A stretch of DNA of 64,000 bases from Novispirillum itersonii subsp. itersonii ATCC 12639 (GTDB lineage: Bacteria; Pseudomonadota; Alphaproteobacteria; Rhodospirillales; Rhodospirillaceae). The position numbers and the translations under genes were made by a program. Numbering within the stretch: the first letter of the stretch is position 1; each line of letters begins with the position of its first letter. The DNA lies in the NCBI RefSeq assembly GCF_000381985.1, contig NZ_KB907342.1:124001-188000 (forward strand), given 5' to 3'. This document shows positions 9,774 to 17,974 of this stretch, one piece after another. The notes beneath the pieces were generated by a model. That model saw only the letters and a program-made list of their open reading frames with translations, made no database searches and was not told where the DNA came from.

Positions 9774-12083
9774 TTATGGTGTGGTGCGCGATGCAGTCCG
9801 GATCCGGTGCAGGGCGTTGGCCAGATCGGCGGGCAGGAAAGGCTTGGGCAGAATAGGCCATGGGCTGCTGGGGCTGCCGCAGACCCGCAGCAGGTGCGGT
9901 TCAGGCTGACCGGCGGCGGTCATCAGCAGAATGCGGGGCGGCTCAGGCTGGCGGGTCAGCCAGTCGGCCAGATCGACTCCGGTATCCGGTACCGGCCCGG
10001 TGGTGCTCTCCGGGGGCATGGTGATGTCGGTCAGGACCAGTGCCGGGGCATCCTGCATCTGCGTCAGCCGGGTGAAGATCCGCCGGGCTTCGGCGGCGGT
10101 GGCGGCGGTACTGACGCGGTAGCCCAGTTCCCGCGCCGTTTCCGCCACTGTCTGGAGCAACGGGGCTTCATCCTCCACCACCAGAAGATGCTCTCCCTCC
10201 CCCTGCGGCAGCGGGCCGGGCACCGTGACCGATGGCGGGCTGTCCGGCGGGCTGCGGCGGGGAAAGCTGAGGCGGACCCGGGTGCCAGCCCCGGGCTGAC
10301 TGTCGATGGACAGGGTGCCGCCAGCCGCTTCCGCAAAGGCGGCGACCATGCTCAGGCCCAGCCCGGTGCCCTGTCCCACCGGCTTGGTGGTGAAAAACGG
10401 GGTGGCCGCCTGTTCCAGCACAGCGGCAGGCATGCCGCAGCCGGTATCGGCGATTTCCAGCAGGACCCGGTCGGGGCCATCGGGCCGGGCGGAGACGGTG
10501 ATCTCTCCCCCACCGGCAGGCAGGGCATCACGGGCGTTCAGGATCAGGTTGACGACCGCACTTTCCAGCTGGGTGGGGTCGGCATCAATCCACAGACCGG
10601 TGTCTGTCTGGGGCTCCGGGGTCGCGCCAGCGGTCAACAGCCGTACCGTGGCGGGCAGGGACCGCCCGACCATCCGCCCGACCTGCGCCAGACTGTCGGG
10701 TAGGTTCAGGCGTATTTTGACCGGATCGCGGCGGCGGGCGAACAGCAGCAGTTGATTAACCAGATCGCGGCCCTGCCGCCCGGCTGCCACGGCATCATCC
10801 AGAAGCTGCTCATCCCGGGGATCGAGGATGCCGTCGAAGCGGGTTTTCAACACATCCAGGTTGAACAGCACCAGTGTCAGCAGGTTGTTGAAATCATGGG
10901 CAAGGCCGCTGCTCATCTGTCCGACCAACTCGGCCTGCCGCATCTGGGTCAGGCGGTTTTCCGCCTCCACACGCTCGGTGATGTCCGTCAGGGATCCGGC
11001 AATACGGACCAGCGTGCCGTCGCGCCGCCCGCCCCGCAGCCCTTTCCCGCGGAACTCCACCCAGCGGCGGGGGCCGGTGCCATGGGCTTCCAGCGGGCAG
11101 CGCACTTCCAGCGCCGGGGTTTCGCCCCGGCGGTGGCGGTCCACGGCGTCAAGAACCGCCGCCCGGTGGGTGGCGGCCAGACAGCCCATCACCCGACTGG
11201 TTGCAACGGTACGCCCTTCGCCATTGGCTGCGTCCAGCCCCAGAATGGTCAGGGCGCGGGCGGACAGATAGACCTCCGGGCTGCCGGGGTGCCAGTCCCA
11301 CAGGCCATCCCGGGCCCCGGCAAAGGCGGCGCGGTAGCGGTCTTCGCTGTCGTGCAGGCGGGTCAGGGTATCCCCCAGATGCAGACGGACCCGGTCGAGG
11401 GCTGCCACCAGCGCCGTATGCTCCCGGGCCATGCGCACCGGGGCACCGTCTTTGTTCTGATGGAAATCAAAGCTGGCGATTTCCGCCGGGCTGCGGCTGC
11501 TGAAGGCCAGCGCCTGTTCGGCCAGCCGTTCGGTCGGTCGGGCCACCACCCGTTGCAGAAAGACCAGCAGCAGCCCGGCCATGCCGACCACCACCGCAGT
11601 CACAACCGCTGCCACTGCCGCCAGCTGCCCGATCAGCAGATCGCGGATATCAGCCAGATCCGCCGTGACTGTCAGAAAGCCGATCCGGGTGGTCTGGCCG
11701 TCAATGGTCCAGTACAGCGCCGCCTCCTGCCGCATCGGCTCCCGCGCCGGGGTGCCGATGTTAACCGGGCCGATATAGTCGGCTTCCAGCTGCGAGGCGG
11801 TGATATAGGGGTGGGCGTTGATGGCGGTCAGGATCATCCCGATCATTGCCCGGTCCCCGCCCCAGGTGGCGAAGGACAGCGGATCGCGGTTGGTTTCAAT
11901 CACCGCGCTGATTTCATCCTGAACCCGGTCGAGCTGGCGCAGATAAAGCGCGGTACCGACCACCGCCCCGGCAATCACGGCCAGCAACAGGCCAAGGCCG
12001 ATCACCGGCACGGCAATGGTGCGCCGCAGCGAGCGGGGTGGGGGGGGCGGCAGGGATCCAAGGGGTGGCGATGCTCTCATCAT
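9774..12083 (-). CDS. Membrane hybrid sensor histidine kinase
   Basis: A 769-residue hybrid kinase. TM1 lies at about residues 22-46 and TM2 at about 151-176, enclosing a roughly 100-residue periplasmic domain that I do not recognise. A PAS domain follows (about 245-385), then the phospho-acceptor segment GLAHDFNNLL (His near 397), a HATPase domain with NARDALP and GTGLGLSMV, and a C-terminal receiver with LTDITMP (Asp near 685) and the conserved Lys in LPKPF. The AHDFNN form of the His box is common in kinases with fused receivers. No separate response regulator or DNA-binding partner is adjacent, so the output is unknown. It is divergent from the next gene. Confidence 0.92.
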   Translation of the reverse strand: MMRASPPLGSLPPPPPRSLRRTIAVPVIGLGLLLAVIAGAVVGTALYLRQLDRVQDEISAVIETNRDPLSFATWGGDRAMIGMILTAINAHPYITASQLEADYIGPVNIGTPAREPMRQEAALYWTIDGQTTRIGFLTVTADLADIRDLLIGQLAAVAAVVTAVVVGMAGLLLVFLQRVVARPTERLAEQALAFSSRSPAEIASFDFHQNKDGAPVRMAREHTALVAALDRVRLHLGDTLTRLHDSEDRYRAAFAGARDGLWDWHPGSPEVYLSARALTILGLDAANGEGRTVATSRVMGCLAATHRAAVLDAVDRHRRGETPALEVRCPLEAHGTGPRRWVEFRGKGLRGGRRDGTLVRIAGSLTDITERVEAENRLTQMRQAELVGQMSSGLAHDFNNLLTLVLFNLDVLKTRFDGILDPRDEQLLDDAVAAGRQGRDLVNQLLLFARRRDPVKIRLNLPDSLAQVGRMVGRSLPATVRLLTAGATPEPQTDTGLWIDADPTQLESAVVNLILNARDALPAGGGEITVSARPDGPDRVLLEIADTGCGMPAAVLEQAATPFFTTKPVGQGTGLGLSMVAAFAEAAGGTLSIDSQPGAGTRVRLSFPRRSPPDSPPSVTVPGPLPQGEGEHLLVVEDEAPLLQTVAETARELGYRVSTAATAAEARRIFTRLTQMQDAPALVLTDITMPPESTTGPVPDTGVDLADWLTRQPEPPRILLMTAAGQPEPHLLRVCGSPSSPWPILPKPFLPADLANALHRIRTASRTTP

Positions 12084-12256
12084 CGGGCCATGCTACCCGG
12101 TTTTTCCACCGGCGCGACGGGGAAAACGCCGGGGGCAAAACAGATGGGGATAACCGGCGGCGGCGACTGTACAGGGCCGGGGGGCTGGGCTACACAGGGG
12201 TAACGGAAAAGGCCCGCCACCGCGCCGGACCATGCCGCAGGAGTGAGACAACGGGG

Positions 12257-12922
12257 ATGACCGCAGAGGTTCTGCTCGCCACCAGCATTGATTTTGCCTT
12301 CAGCCAGATGGAAGACCGGATTTTGGTCCGGTGCCTCGATCAGGCCGGGGGATCGCATCATCTGTGGCTGACCCGTCGGCTGACCCGGGCCTTTTTGCAG
12401 CAGTTTGGCTCTCTGCTGGCGGTGACAGCCCCGGCGGGTGGCGTCACCGACGCCCAGCGGCAGGCGATGGTGTTGTTTGAGCATCTGGATGCCCTGAATG
12501 ATCAGGCCGCGCTGGCACGGGACCGCGAGGCCAGCGCCCTGACGTCCGGTGCGGTGCCGGTGGTGCCCGGCCAGAGCGTGCCGGTTCCCGCTGTGCCCCC
12601 CCCGCCCGTGCCGGACCCGGCGACAGACCCGGAAACAGCTCCGGTCCCGGCGGAGCCCACTGTGACCCCTGCCGCTGATACGGTGCTGATGACCCGGATA
12701 GATGTCACCCCGCAGGAAGGCCGGTTTGATCTGCGCCTGTTCGGCGGTGAAAGCCGGGCCGTGATGCTGCCCCTGACCCGGGGCGATGCCCACCGCCTGC
12801 TGGCGGTTCTGCTGCGCACCGCCGCTCAGGGGGAATGGGGGCTGGACGATGAGGTCGGCTGGGTCAGTGACGGCACCCGTCTGATGCAGGGCCGGGATGT
12901 GGCGACCGTCCGGCGGCACTGA
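12257..12922 (+). CDS. Conserved-looking protein of unknown function with Pro-rich linker
   Basis: The product (221 residues, ATG at 12257 after a GGGG stretch) is not recognised. It has an N-terminal globular part (about 1-95), a Pro/Val/Ala/Thr-rich linker (about 98-142), and a second globular part with strand-like sequence. No signal peptide or membrane segment is seen, so it is probably cytoplasmic. Base composition matches the neighbours. A longer frame reaching 12038 would overlap the divergent kinase gene and is unlikely. It ends about 40 bases before a strong bidirectional terminator. The frame is convincing by codon bias, but the function is unknown. Confidence 0.65.
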   Translation: MTAEVLLATSIDFAFSQMEDRILVRCLDQAGGSHHLWLTRRLTRAFLQQFGSLLAVTAPAGGVTDAQRQAMVLFEHLDALNDQAALARDREASALTSGAVPVVPGQSVPVPAVPPPPVPDPATDPETAPVPAEPTVTPAADTVLMTRIDVTPQEGRFDLRLFGGESRAVMLPLTRGDAHRLLAVLLRTAAQGEWGLDDEVGWVSDGTRLMQGRDVATVRRH

Positions 12923-12959
12923 CGCCTCCCCCCTGATGTATCCCTGAAATTCAAAGAAA

Positions 12960-12991
12960 AAAGGGTGACAGCTCGCAGGCTGCCACCCTTT
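12960..12991 (-). terminator. Bidirectional intrinsic terminator
   Basis: A hairpin with arms AAAGGGTG-A-CAGC / GCTG-C-CACCCTTT, with one mismatch. It is followed by TTTTTTCTTT on the minus strand (end of the met operon) and by CTGTCTTTTC on the plus strand (end of the 12257 gene). Confidence 0.8.
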
Positions 12992-13016
12992 CTGTCTTTT
13001 CAGCCGGATCAGGCGA

Positions 13017-13802
13017 TCAGAACGCCGGAACGACAGCACCCTTGAAGGTGTCGAGGATGAAGGCGCGGACCTGATCGTTCTGATAGGCGGCCACCAGATC
13101 CTTCACCCAGGCGGCGTCTTTGTCCTTGGTCTGAACGACGACGATGTTGGCGTACGGGCTCTTGGCGTCTTCGATCACCAGCGAGTCCTTCAGCGGGTTC
13201 AGACCGGCTTCCAGCGCATAGTTGGTGTTGATTGCGGCGGCGGTCACGTCGGGCAGGGAGCGCGGCAGCTGGGCGGCGTCCAGCTCGACGAACTTCAGGC
13301 CCTTCGGGTTTTTGGTGATGTCGGCGGCACCCGGGGTCAGACCGGTCTTCGGGTCCACTTCAATCAGGCCGCTTTTGGCCAGCAGCAGCAGGGCGCGGCC
13401 CCCGTTGGACGGATCGTTAGGGATCGCGACGGAATCGCCCGACTTCAGGTCGGCCAGAGTCTTGATCTTCTTGGAATACACGCCCATCGGCTCGACGAAG
13501 TTGGTGCCGACGACGGTCAGGTCGTAGCCACGGTCCTTCTTCTGCTGATCCAGATACGGCACGTGCTGGAAGCTGTTGGCATCCAGATCGCCCGAGGCCA
13601 GCGCCTGATTCGGCAGAATGTAATCGTTGAAGGTGACGATCTTCAGGGTATGGCCCTTGGCCTTGATGATCTCGGCGACCTTTTCGGCCACCTGCTCATG
13701 CGACCCGGCGGAGACACCCAGCTTGATTTCCTTTGCGACCGCCGGGGCGGCGATCAGAACGGCGGAGACCGCAGCAGCGGCGAGAGTGGAGAGAAGACGC
13801 AT
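13017..13802 (-). CDS. metQ: Methionine ABC transporter, substrate-binding protein (copy 1, distal)
   Basis: A 261-residue NlpA/MetQ-family periplasmic binding protein for methionine import. A signal peptide of about 23 residues ends in APAVA|KEIKLG. There is no lipobox cysteine, so unlike E. coli MetQ it is probably soluble. Family motifs include VAEIIKAKGHTLKIV, GDLDANSFQH and IPNDPSNGGRALLLL. It is the last gene of the met operon and a near twin of the copy just upstream; the two proteins align end to end. Stop at 13017, followed by a terminator. Confidence 0.93.
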   Translation of the reverse strand: MRLLSTLAAAAVSAVLIAAPAVAKEIKLGVSAGSHEQVAEKVAEIIKAKGHTLKIVTFNDYILPNQALASGDLDANSFQHVPYLDQQKKDRGYDLTVVGTNFVEPMGVYSKKIKTLADLKSGDSVAIPNDPSNGGRALLLLAKSGLIEVDPKTGLTPGAADITKNPKGLKFVELDAAQLPRSLPDVTAAAINTNYALEAGLNPLKDSLVIEDAKSPYANIVVVQTKDKDAAWVKDLVAAYQNDQVRAFILDTFKGAVVPAF

Positions 13803-13828
13803 CGGTCGTTTCCTTTTTTGCTGTTGGG

Positions 13829-13858
13829 CCGGTGCGGGGAATGCTGTCCCCGCGCCGG
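13829..13858 (-). other. Intercistronic stem-loop between the two metQ genes
   Basis: GC-rich 12-base arms (CCGGTGCGGGGA / TCCCCGCGCCGG, one G-U) with a 6-base loop, and no following T-run. It may stabilise the upstream mRNA or adjust relative expression of the two copies rather than terminate transcription. Confidence 0.55.
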
Positions 13859-13876
13859 TACTCTGAGACAGGTTGA

Positions 13877-14662
13877 TCAGAAGGCCGGAACCACGGCACC
13901 CTTCAGGTCATCGGTGATGAAGGTGCGGATCGCCGGGTCGTTGTACGCGGCGACCAGATCCTTCACCCAGCCTTCGGACTGGTTCTTGCCCTGCACCACG
14001 ATCACATTGGCATAGGGGCTGTCGGCGTCTTCGCGGGCGATGGAATCCTTGGTCGGATTGAGTTTGGCTTCCAGCGCGTAGTTGGTGTTGATGGCCGCCA
14101 GCGTCACGTCGGGCAGGGAACGCGGCAGCTGGGCAGCGTCCAGCTCGACGATCTTCAGGTTCTTCGGGTTCTTGGTGATATCGGCGGCACCCGGGGTCAG
14201 GCCTGCCTTGGCATCCACTTCGATCAGGCCCAGCTTGGCCAGCAGCAGCAGGGCGCGGCCACCGTTGGACGGATCGTTGGGGATTGCCACCGAGTCACCG
14301 GCCTTCAGATCGGTCAGCGCCTTGATCTTATCGGAGTACACGGCCATCGGGGCGACAAAGCTGGCACCGACGATGGTCAGGTCAAAGTTGCGGTCTTTCT
14401 TCTGGCGGTCGAGGTACGGCTTGTGCTGGAAGCTGTTGGCGTCCAGATCACCGTCGGCCAGCGCCTGATTGGGCAGCACGTAATCGCTGAAGGCGACGAT
14501 TTTCAGGGTGTGACCCTTGGCCTTGATGATCTCGGCGACCTTTTCGGCCACCTGCTCATGTACGCCGGTGGTGACACCCAGCTTGATCTCTTTCGCAAAA
14601 ACCGGGGCGACAGTCAGGGTCGCCAGGGCGGCAGCGGCCGCCAGCGTGGACAGAAGACGCAT
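13877..14662 (-). CDS. metQ: Methionine ABC transporter, substrate-binding protein (copy 2, proximal)
   Basis: A 261-residue paralog of the adjacent MetQ, with the same length, the same signal-peptide pattern (VAPVFA|KEIKLG, no lipobox cysteine) and the same family motifs (GDLDANSFQH, IPNDPSNGGRA). Differences cluster in the second half (for example LNPTKDSIARED against LNPLKDSLVIED), so the two may prefer different substrates such as D-methionine or methionine derivatives. It follows metI by 47 bases. The near identity of the first halves implies a fairly recent duplication or gene conversion. Confidence 0.93.
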   Translation of the reverse strand: MRLLSTLAAAAALATLTVAPVFAKEIKLGVTTGVHEQVAEKVAEIIKAKGHTLKIVAFSDYVLPNQALADGDLDANSFQHKPYLDRQKKDRNFDLTIVGASFVAPMAVYSDKIKALTDLKAGDSVAIPNDPSNGGRALLLLAKLGLIEVDAKAGLTPGAADITKNPKNLKIVELDAAQLPRSLPDVTLAAINTNYALEAKLNPTKDSIAREDADSPYANVIVVQGKNQSEGWVKDLVAAYNDPAIRTFITDDLKGAVVPAF

Positions 14663-14709
14663 CGGATAACTCCTGAGAGCCAGTGGGGGATGAAAAGAGG
14701 GGGAAAGGG

Positions 14710-15372
14710 TCAGATATTGCGCTTGTCGGCTTTACGGGCCAGCCAGTCACCCAGCATCTGCACGCCCTGCACCACCACGATCAGGGTGATCACCACCGCG
14801 ATCATCATGTCGGGACGGAACCGCTGATACCCATAGCGGATGCCAAGGTCACCCAGACCGCCGCCGCCGACGGCCCCGACCATGGCCGAATAACCGATCA
14901 TTGCCACCGCGGCGAGGGTGATGCCATGGATCAGCCCGGGCAGGGCTTCGGGCAGCAGCACCTTGGCCACCACCTGCCACGGGCGGGCGCCCATGGCCTG
15001 TGCCGCTTCGATCAGTCCGCTGTCAACCTCTCGCACTGCGCCTTCGACAATCCGGGCCAGAAACGGTACGGCGGCGACGGTCAGCGGCACGATTGCGGCG
15101 CTGGTGCCGATTGATGTGCCTGCCACCAGTCGGGTGAAGGGGATGATGGCCACGGCCAGAATGATGAAGGGGATGGAACGGGCCGCGTTGATAACCGGTC
15201 CGGCGATCAGCTGGAACAGCGGGGCCTCGAACAGTTCCCCCCGGCGGGAGGTGGCGAGCAGGATCCCCAGCGGCCCGCCGATCAGCAGGCTGATCACCAG
15301 CGCCACGGAAACCATGTACAGGGTTTCCAGCGTGGCATTGAGCAGCAGCGGCAGAATGGCGGACAGCATCAC
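14710..15372 (-). CDS. metI: Methionine ABC transporter permease
   Basis: A 220-residue inner-membrane permease. About five hydrophobic helices are visible, along with the EAA loop ([20 protein letters not shown]) that docks onto the ATPase. It forms the MetN2-MetI2 channel with MetQ delivering methionine. The ATG at 15372 overlaps the metN stop by four bases, so the two are translationally coupled. Length is normal for MetI (about 217). Confidence 0.95.
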   Translation of the reverse strand: MMLSAILPLLLNATLETLYMVSVALVISLLIGGPLGILLATSRRGELFEAPLFQLIAGPVINAARSIPFIILAVAIIPFTRLVAGTSIGTSAAIVPLTVAAVPFLARIVEGAVREVDSGLIEAAQAMGARPWQVVAKVLLPEALPGLIHGITLAAVAMIGYSAMVGAVGGGGLGDLGIRYGYQRFRPDMMIAVVITLIVVVQGVQMLGDWLARKADKRNI

Positions 15373-16160
15373 AGCACCTCTTCGGCGGACAGGTCGGCGT
15401 CGATCAGGCTGTCAAGGCTGTGCAGTTCGTGCAGCATTGACTGGGTGACCGGATGCGCCGGGTTGGCAAACACGTCGGCGGTGACGCCGGTTTCAATGAT
15501 TTCCCCGTGATCCATCACCGCCACGCGGTCACACAGCAGGCGCACCACATCCATTTCGTGGGTGATGACCACCATGGTCAGGTTCAGGCGGCGGTTGATG
15601 GTTTTCAGCAGGGCCAGAATCTGGCGGGTGGTTTCGGGGTCCAGCGCCGATGTCACCTCGTCACACAGCAGAACCTGCGGCGAGCTGGACAGGGCACGGG
15701 CGATGCCGACGCGCTGCTTCTGCCCCCCCGACAGTTCCGCCGGGTAACGGTCACGCTTGTCAGCCAGCCCGACGAGGGGCAGCAGCGGGTCAACCGCAGC
15801 GGCGATCTCAGCCTTGCTGGCCCCGGCCAGTTCCAGCGGCAGGGCAACGTTGTCATAGACCGTGCGCGAGGACAGCAGGTTAAAATGCTGAAACACCATG
15901 CCGATACGGCGGCGGAACAGCGGCAGGTCACGGGTGGGCAGGGCGGTGACATCGCGGCCTTCCACCTCCACCGTTCCGGCGGTCGGCCGTTCCAGCAGGT
16001 TGATGGTGCGCAGCAGGGTTGATTTGCCCGCGCCGGACCGGCCGATGATACCGAAAATCTCCCCCTTACCGACGGACAGGCTCACCCCTTTCAGGGCAGT
16101 GTGCGGCGGTGTTCCCCGGCGGGCGGGGTAGGTTTTTTCGACGGAACTCAGACGGATCAT
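15369..16160 (-). CDS. metN: Methionine ABC transporter ATP-binding protein, short form
   Basis: A 263-residue ABC ATPase with Walker [10 protein letters not shown], signature [15 protein letters not shown] and Walker [16 protein letters not shown]. coli MetN has about 343 residues because of a C-terminal NIL (ACT-like) domain that binds methionine and shuts the transporter off. Here the protein ends soon after the ATPase core, so that trans-inhibition domain is missing; control may rest on the upstream SAM-II element. ATG 16160 has only a weak ribosome site, and the leader terminator ends 19 bases before it. Confidence 0.93.
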   Translation of the reverse strand: MIRLSSVEKTYPARRGTPPHTALKGVSLSVGKGEIFGIIGRSGAGKSTLLRTINLLERPTAGTVEVEGRDVTALPTRDLPLFRRRIGMVFQHFNLLSSRTVYDNVALPLELAGASKAEIAAAVDPLLPLVGLADKRDRYPAELSGGQKQRVGIARALSSSPQVLLCDEVTSALDPETTRQILALLKTINRRLNLTMVVITHEMDVVRLLCDRVAVMDHGEIIETGVTADVFANPAHPVTQSMLHELHSLDSLIDADLSAEEVL

Positions 16161-16178
16161 GGCGACACCCGGACAAAC

Positions 16179-16210
16179 AAAAAAACCGCTTTCCCTTACG
16201 GTAAAGCGGT
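16179..16210 (-). terminator. Leader intrinsic terminator upstream of metN
   Basis: Arms ACCGCTTT / AAAGCGGT with a 10-base loop, followed on the minus strand by seven T. It lies between the SAM-II aptamer and the metN start, so RNA made in high SAM could end here. Confidence 0.85.
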
Positions 16211-16230
16211 GCAAAACGGATATCCGAAAA

Positions 16231-16290
16231 GCCCCTCGCTTTAGCCGCATTTATCAAGCGCCCGCAAGCTGAGAAGCAAATCGGCGCGTT
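16231..16290 (-). ncRNA. SAM-II riboswitch aptamer in the metNIQQ leader
   Basis: On the minus strand the segment has a GCGCC / GGCGC P1 helix closing a loop with GATTT, then the conserved TTGATAAATG and GGCTAAAG. The loop CUUGC can pair with the downstream GCGAG, as expected for the SAM-II pseudoknot. These blocks and their spacing match the alphaproteobacterial SAM-II (metA) motif as I remember it. It would sense S-adenosylmethionine and switch off methionine uptake. It lies just after the candidate promoter and just before an intrinsic terminator, which fits transcription attenuation. I did not run a covariance model. Confidence 0.8.
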
Positions 16291-16296
16291 GGATCC

Positions 16297-16325
16297 AACT
16301 TAGTCGGTCATTCGTCATACAGCAA
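16297..16325 (-). promoter_or_regulatory. Candidate promoter of the metNIQQ operon
   Basis: On the minus strand TTGCTG and TAAGTT are 17 bases apart. The predicted start, near 16290, falls exactly at the 5' end of the SAM-II aptamer, which strengthens an otherwise moderate match. Confidence 0.5.
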
Positions 16326-16487
16326 TCTTTTTTCACATGCGTTTTGTGCATGATGGTTATGCGGTGGGAAAAATAACGTTCTTTTGTTGTGGATTCTCGG
16401 AGATATTATCTGCTTGGCCCCTATGCTGAGGGAGCAGCAGACGTTTGCCGTGGTGCAGGAGGCAAAGGCCGATCAGCCTTCCGCAGT

Positions 16488-16946
16488 TCATCCTTTTTCG
16501 GGGGCGAAGATGTCTGCTCTTTCGGCAGAGACCCGGTCAAACGCATTCCGCGCCGCGCGGAAACTGTCCACATTCTCTACGATCCATGTCCAGAGAGGAA
16601 CCATCCGCACCAGCATTTCCAGACCGGTTTCGGACAGGGCGTATTCGACGTGGGGGACAACCTCCTCGAAGTCATGGCGTACCACCAGTCCGTCCCGTTC
16701 GAGATGGCGAAGCGTGCGCGTGAGCATTCGCTGCGTGATTCCATGCATGCGCCGACCGATTTCCGTATGGCGAAGCTGCCCATACACGCCAAGCGTATGA
16801 ATGACGCCAAGCGACCAGCGATTTCCGGCGTGGGTCAGGACTTCCCGGCGGACGGCGTCATCATCGTCCCTGAGGCCGTCGCAGACAGTCTGCGAATACT
16901 GGAGGATGTCCTCCCGGCTTAACAACCGAACAGCAGTATCACTCAT
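16488..16946 (-). CDS. HxlR-family transcriptional regulator
   Basis: A 152-residue winged-helix regulator. The HxlR pattern is visible in GNRWSLGVIHTL, YGQLRHTEIGRRMHGITQRMLTRTLRHLERDGLV and HVEYALSETG. HxlR proteins typically sense electrophiles or redox compounds and control a neighbouring oxidoreductase. It is divergent from the NmrA-type reductase with 71 bases between the starts, so that gene is the likely target. Start ATG at 16946 with AAAGGT upstream; an in-frame extension would run over the divergent start. The codon mix is less GC-biased than the neighbours, suggesting that the pair moved in together. Confidence 0.88.
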   Translation of the reverse strand: MSDTAVRLLSREDILQYSQTVCDGLRDDDDAVRREVLTHAGNRWSLGVIHTLGVYGQLRHTEIGRRMHGITQRMLTRTLRHLERDGLVVRHDFEEVVPHVEYALSETGLEMLVRMVPLWTWIVENVDSFRAARNAFDRVSAERADIFAPEKG

Positions 16947-17017
16947 GTACCTTTCTTTCTTACCTGCGGGCGGGCTGCCATATGGGGGCTGCAACCAACC
17001 CTGAACGAGTCTGACTG

Positions 17018-17974
17018 ATGAATGATACACGCCCCAACATGACGTCGCGCAATATCCTGGTGCTGGGGGCCGGTGAACTTGGTATGCCGGTCCTGCGTAA
17101 TCTTGCCCGTCGGGCGAAAGGCATCGACGGTGCCGCGATCAGTGTGCTGCTGCGTCAGAGCGCCCTTGAGTCCGGAAATCCGGTCAAGCAGCGCGACATC
17201 GCGGAAATCCGTGAGGCAGGCATCGATATTGTCCTTGGAGATCTCGTCAACGATTCGATCGACGGACTGGCATCCCTGTTTTCCCGTTATGACACGGTGA
17301 TTGGCTGTGCCGGTTATGCGGCTGGGATCGATACGCCGATGAAACTCGCGAAGGCGGCTCTGCAATCAGCGGTTCCGCGCTATTTCCCGTGGCAGTTCGG
17401 TGTCGATTTTGAGGCGATTGGCCGTGGTGGACCACAGGATATTTTCGATGCACAGCTTGATGTGCGCGAACTGCTTCGGGCGCAGGACAGGACGGAGTGG
17501 GTTATCATCTCCACTGGCATGTTCATGAGCTATCTGTTTGAGCCGGAATTCGGCGTTGTCGACTTGAAGAACCGCGAAGTCCATGCGCTTGGCAGTCTCG
17601 ACACGGCGGTGACTTTGACGACTCCTGAAGACATCGGGATGTTGACTGCTGAGATTGTTTTTTTCGAGCCGACAATCCGTAACGAAATTGTCTTCCTTGC
17701 CGGTGATACCGTTACCTATGGAGAGGTCGCGGATAAGCTTGAGGCGGCATTGGGGTGTTCGTTCAGGCGTTCCGTATGGACTGTGCCGTTCCTTATGCAG
17801 GAACTGAGGGACGACCCGAAAAATATGATGCGAAAGTACCGTGCCGCCTTCGCGATCGGTCGCGGCGTAGCGTGGGATAAGGCAGGGACATTTAACCATC
17901 GTCAGGGCATTCCGGTCACCGGCGTATCAGCTTTGATCGAAGCTGGTCTGCACATTGCAAAAGACAGGGCCTGA
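17018..17974 (+). CDS. NmrA-family NAD(P)-binding protein / aromatic alcohol reductase-like
   Basis: A 318-residue Rossmann protein with the N-terminal dinucleotide motif VLGAGELGMPVLRNLARR. Later segments (VIGCAGYAAGIDTPMKLAKAA, RYFPWQFGVDFEAIG) resemble the isoflavone-reductase/NmrA group. Such proteins reduce small phenylpropanoid-like or quinone compounds, or sense NADP redox state; the substrate is unknown. It is divergent from the HxlR regulator, a common pairing. Its 3' end overlaps the end of the opposing AraC gene by 48 bases. Third-position GC is lower than in flanking genes, a sign of transfer. Confidence 0.8.
   Translation: MNDTRPNMTSRNILVLGAGELGMPVLRNLARRAKGIDGAAISVLLRQSALESGNPVKQRDIAEIREAGIDIVLGDLVNDSIDGLASLFSRYDTVIGCAGYAAGIDTPMKLAKAALQSAVPRYFPWQFGVDFEAIGRGGPQDIFDAQLDVRELLRAQDRTEWVIISTGMFMSYLFEPEFGVVDLKNREVHALGSLDTAVTLTTPEDIGMLTAEIVFFEPTIRNEIVFLAGDTVTYGEVADKLEAALGCSFRRSVWTVPFLMQELRDDPKNMMRKYRAAFAIGRGVAWDKAGTFNHRQGIPVTGVSALIEAGLHIAKDRA

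Noticed and set aside
10752-12203. Long open frame on the plus strand across the histidine kinase
   Set aside because: It is the antisense shadow of a well-supported kinase with clear motifs. Its translation is rich in Gly, Gln, His and Arg, as expected from the complement of a GC-rich gene.
16440-16487. AAGGC/GCCTT hairpin after the HxlR gene
   Set aside because: Only five paired bases and no T-run beyond TTTG; not strong enough to list as a terminator.
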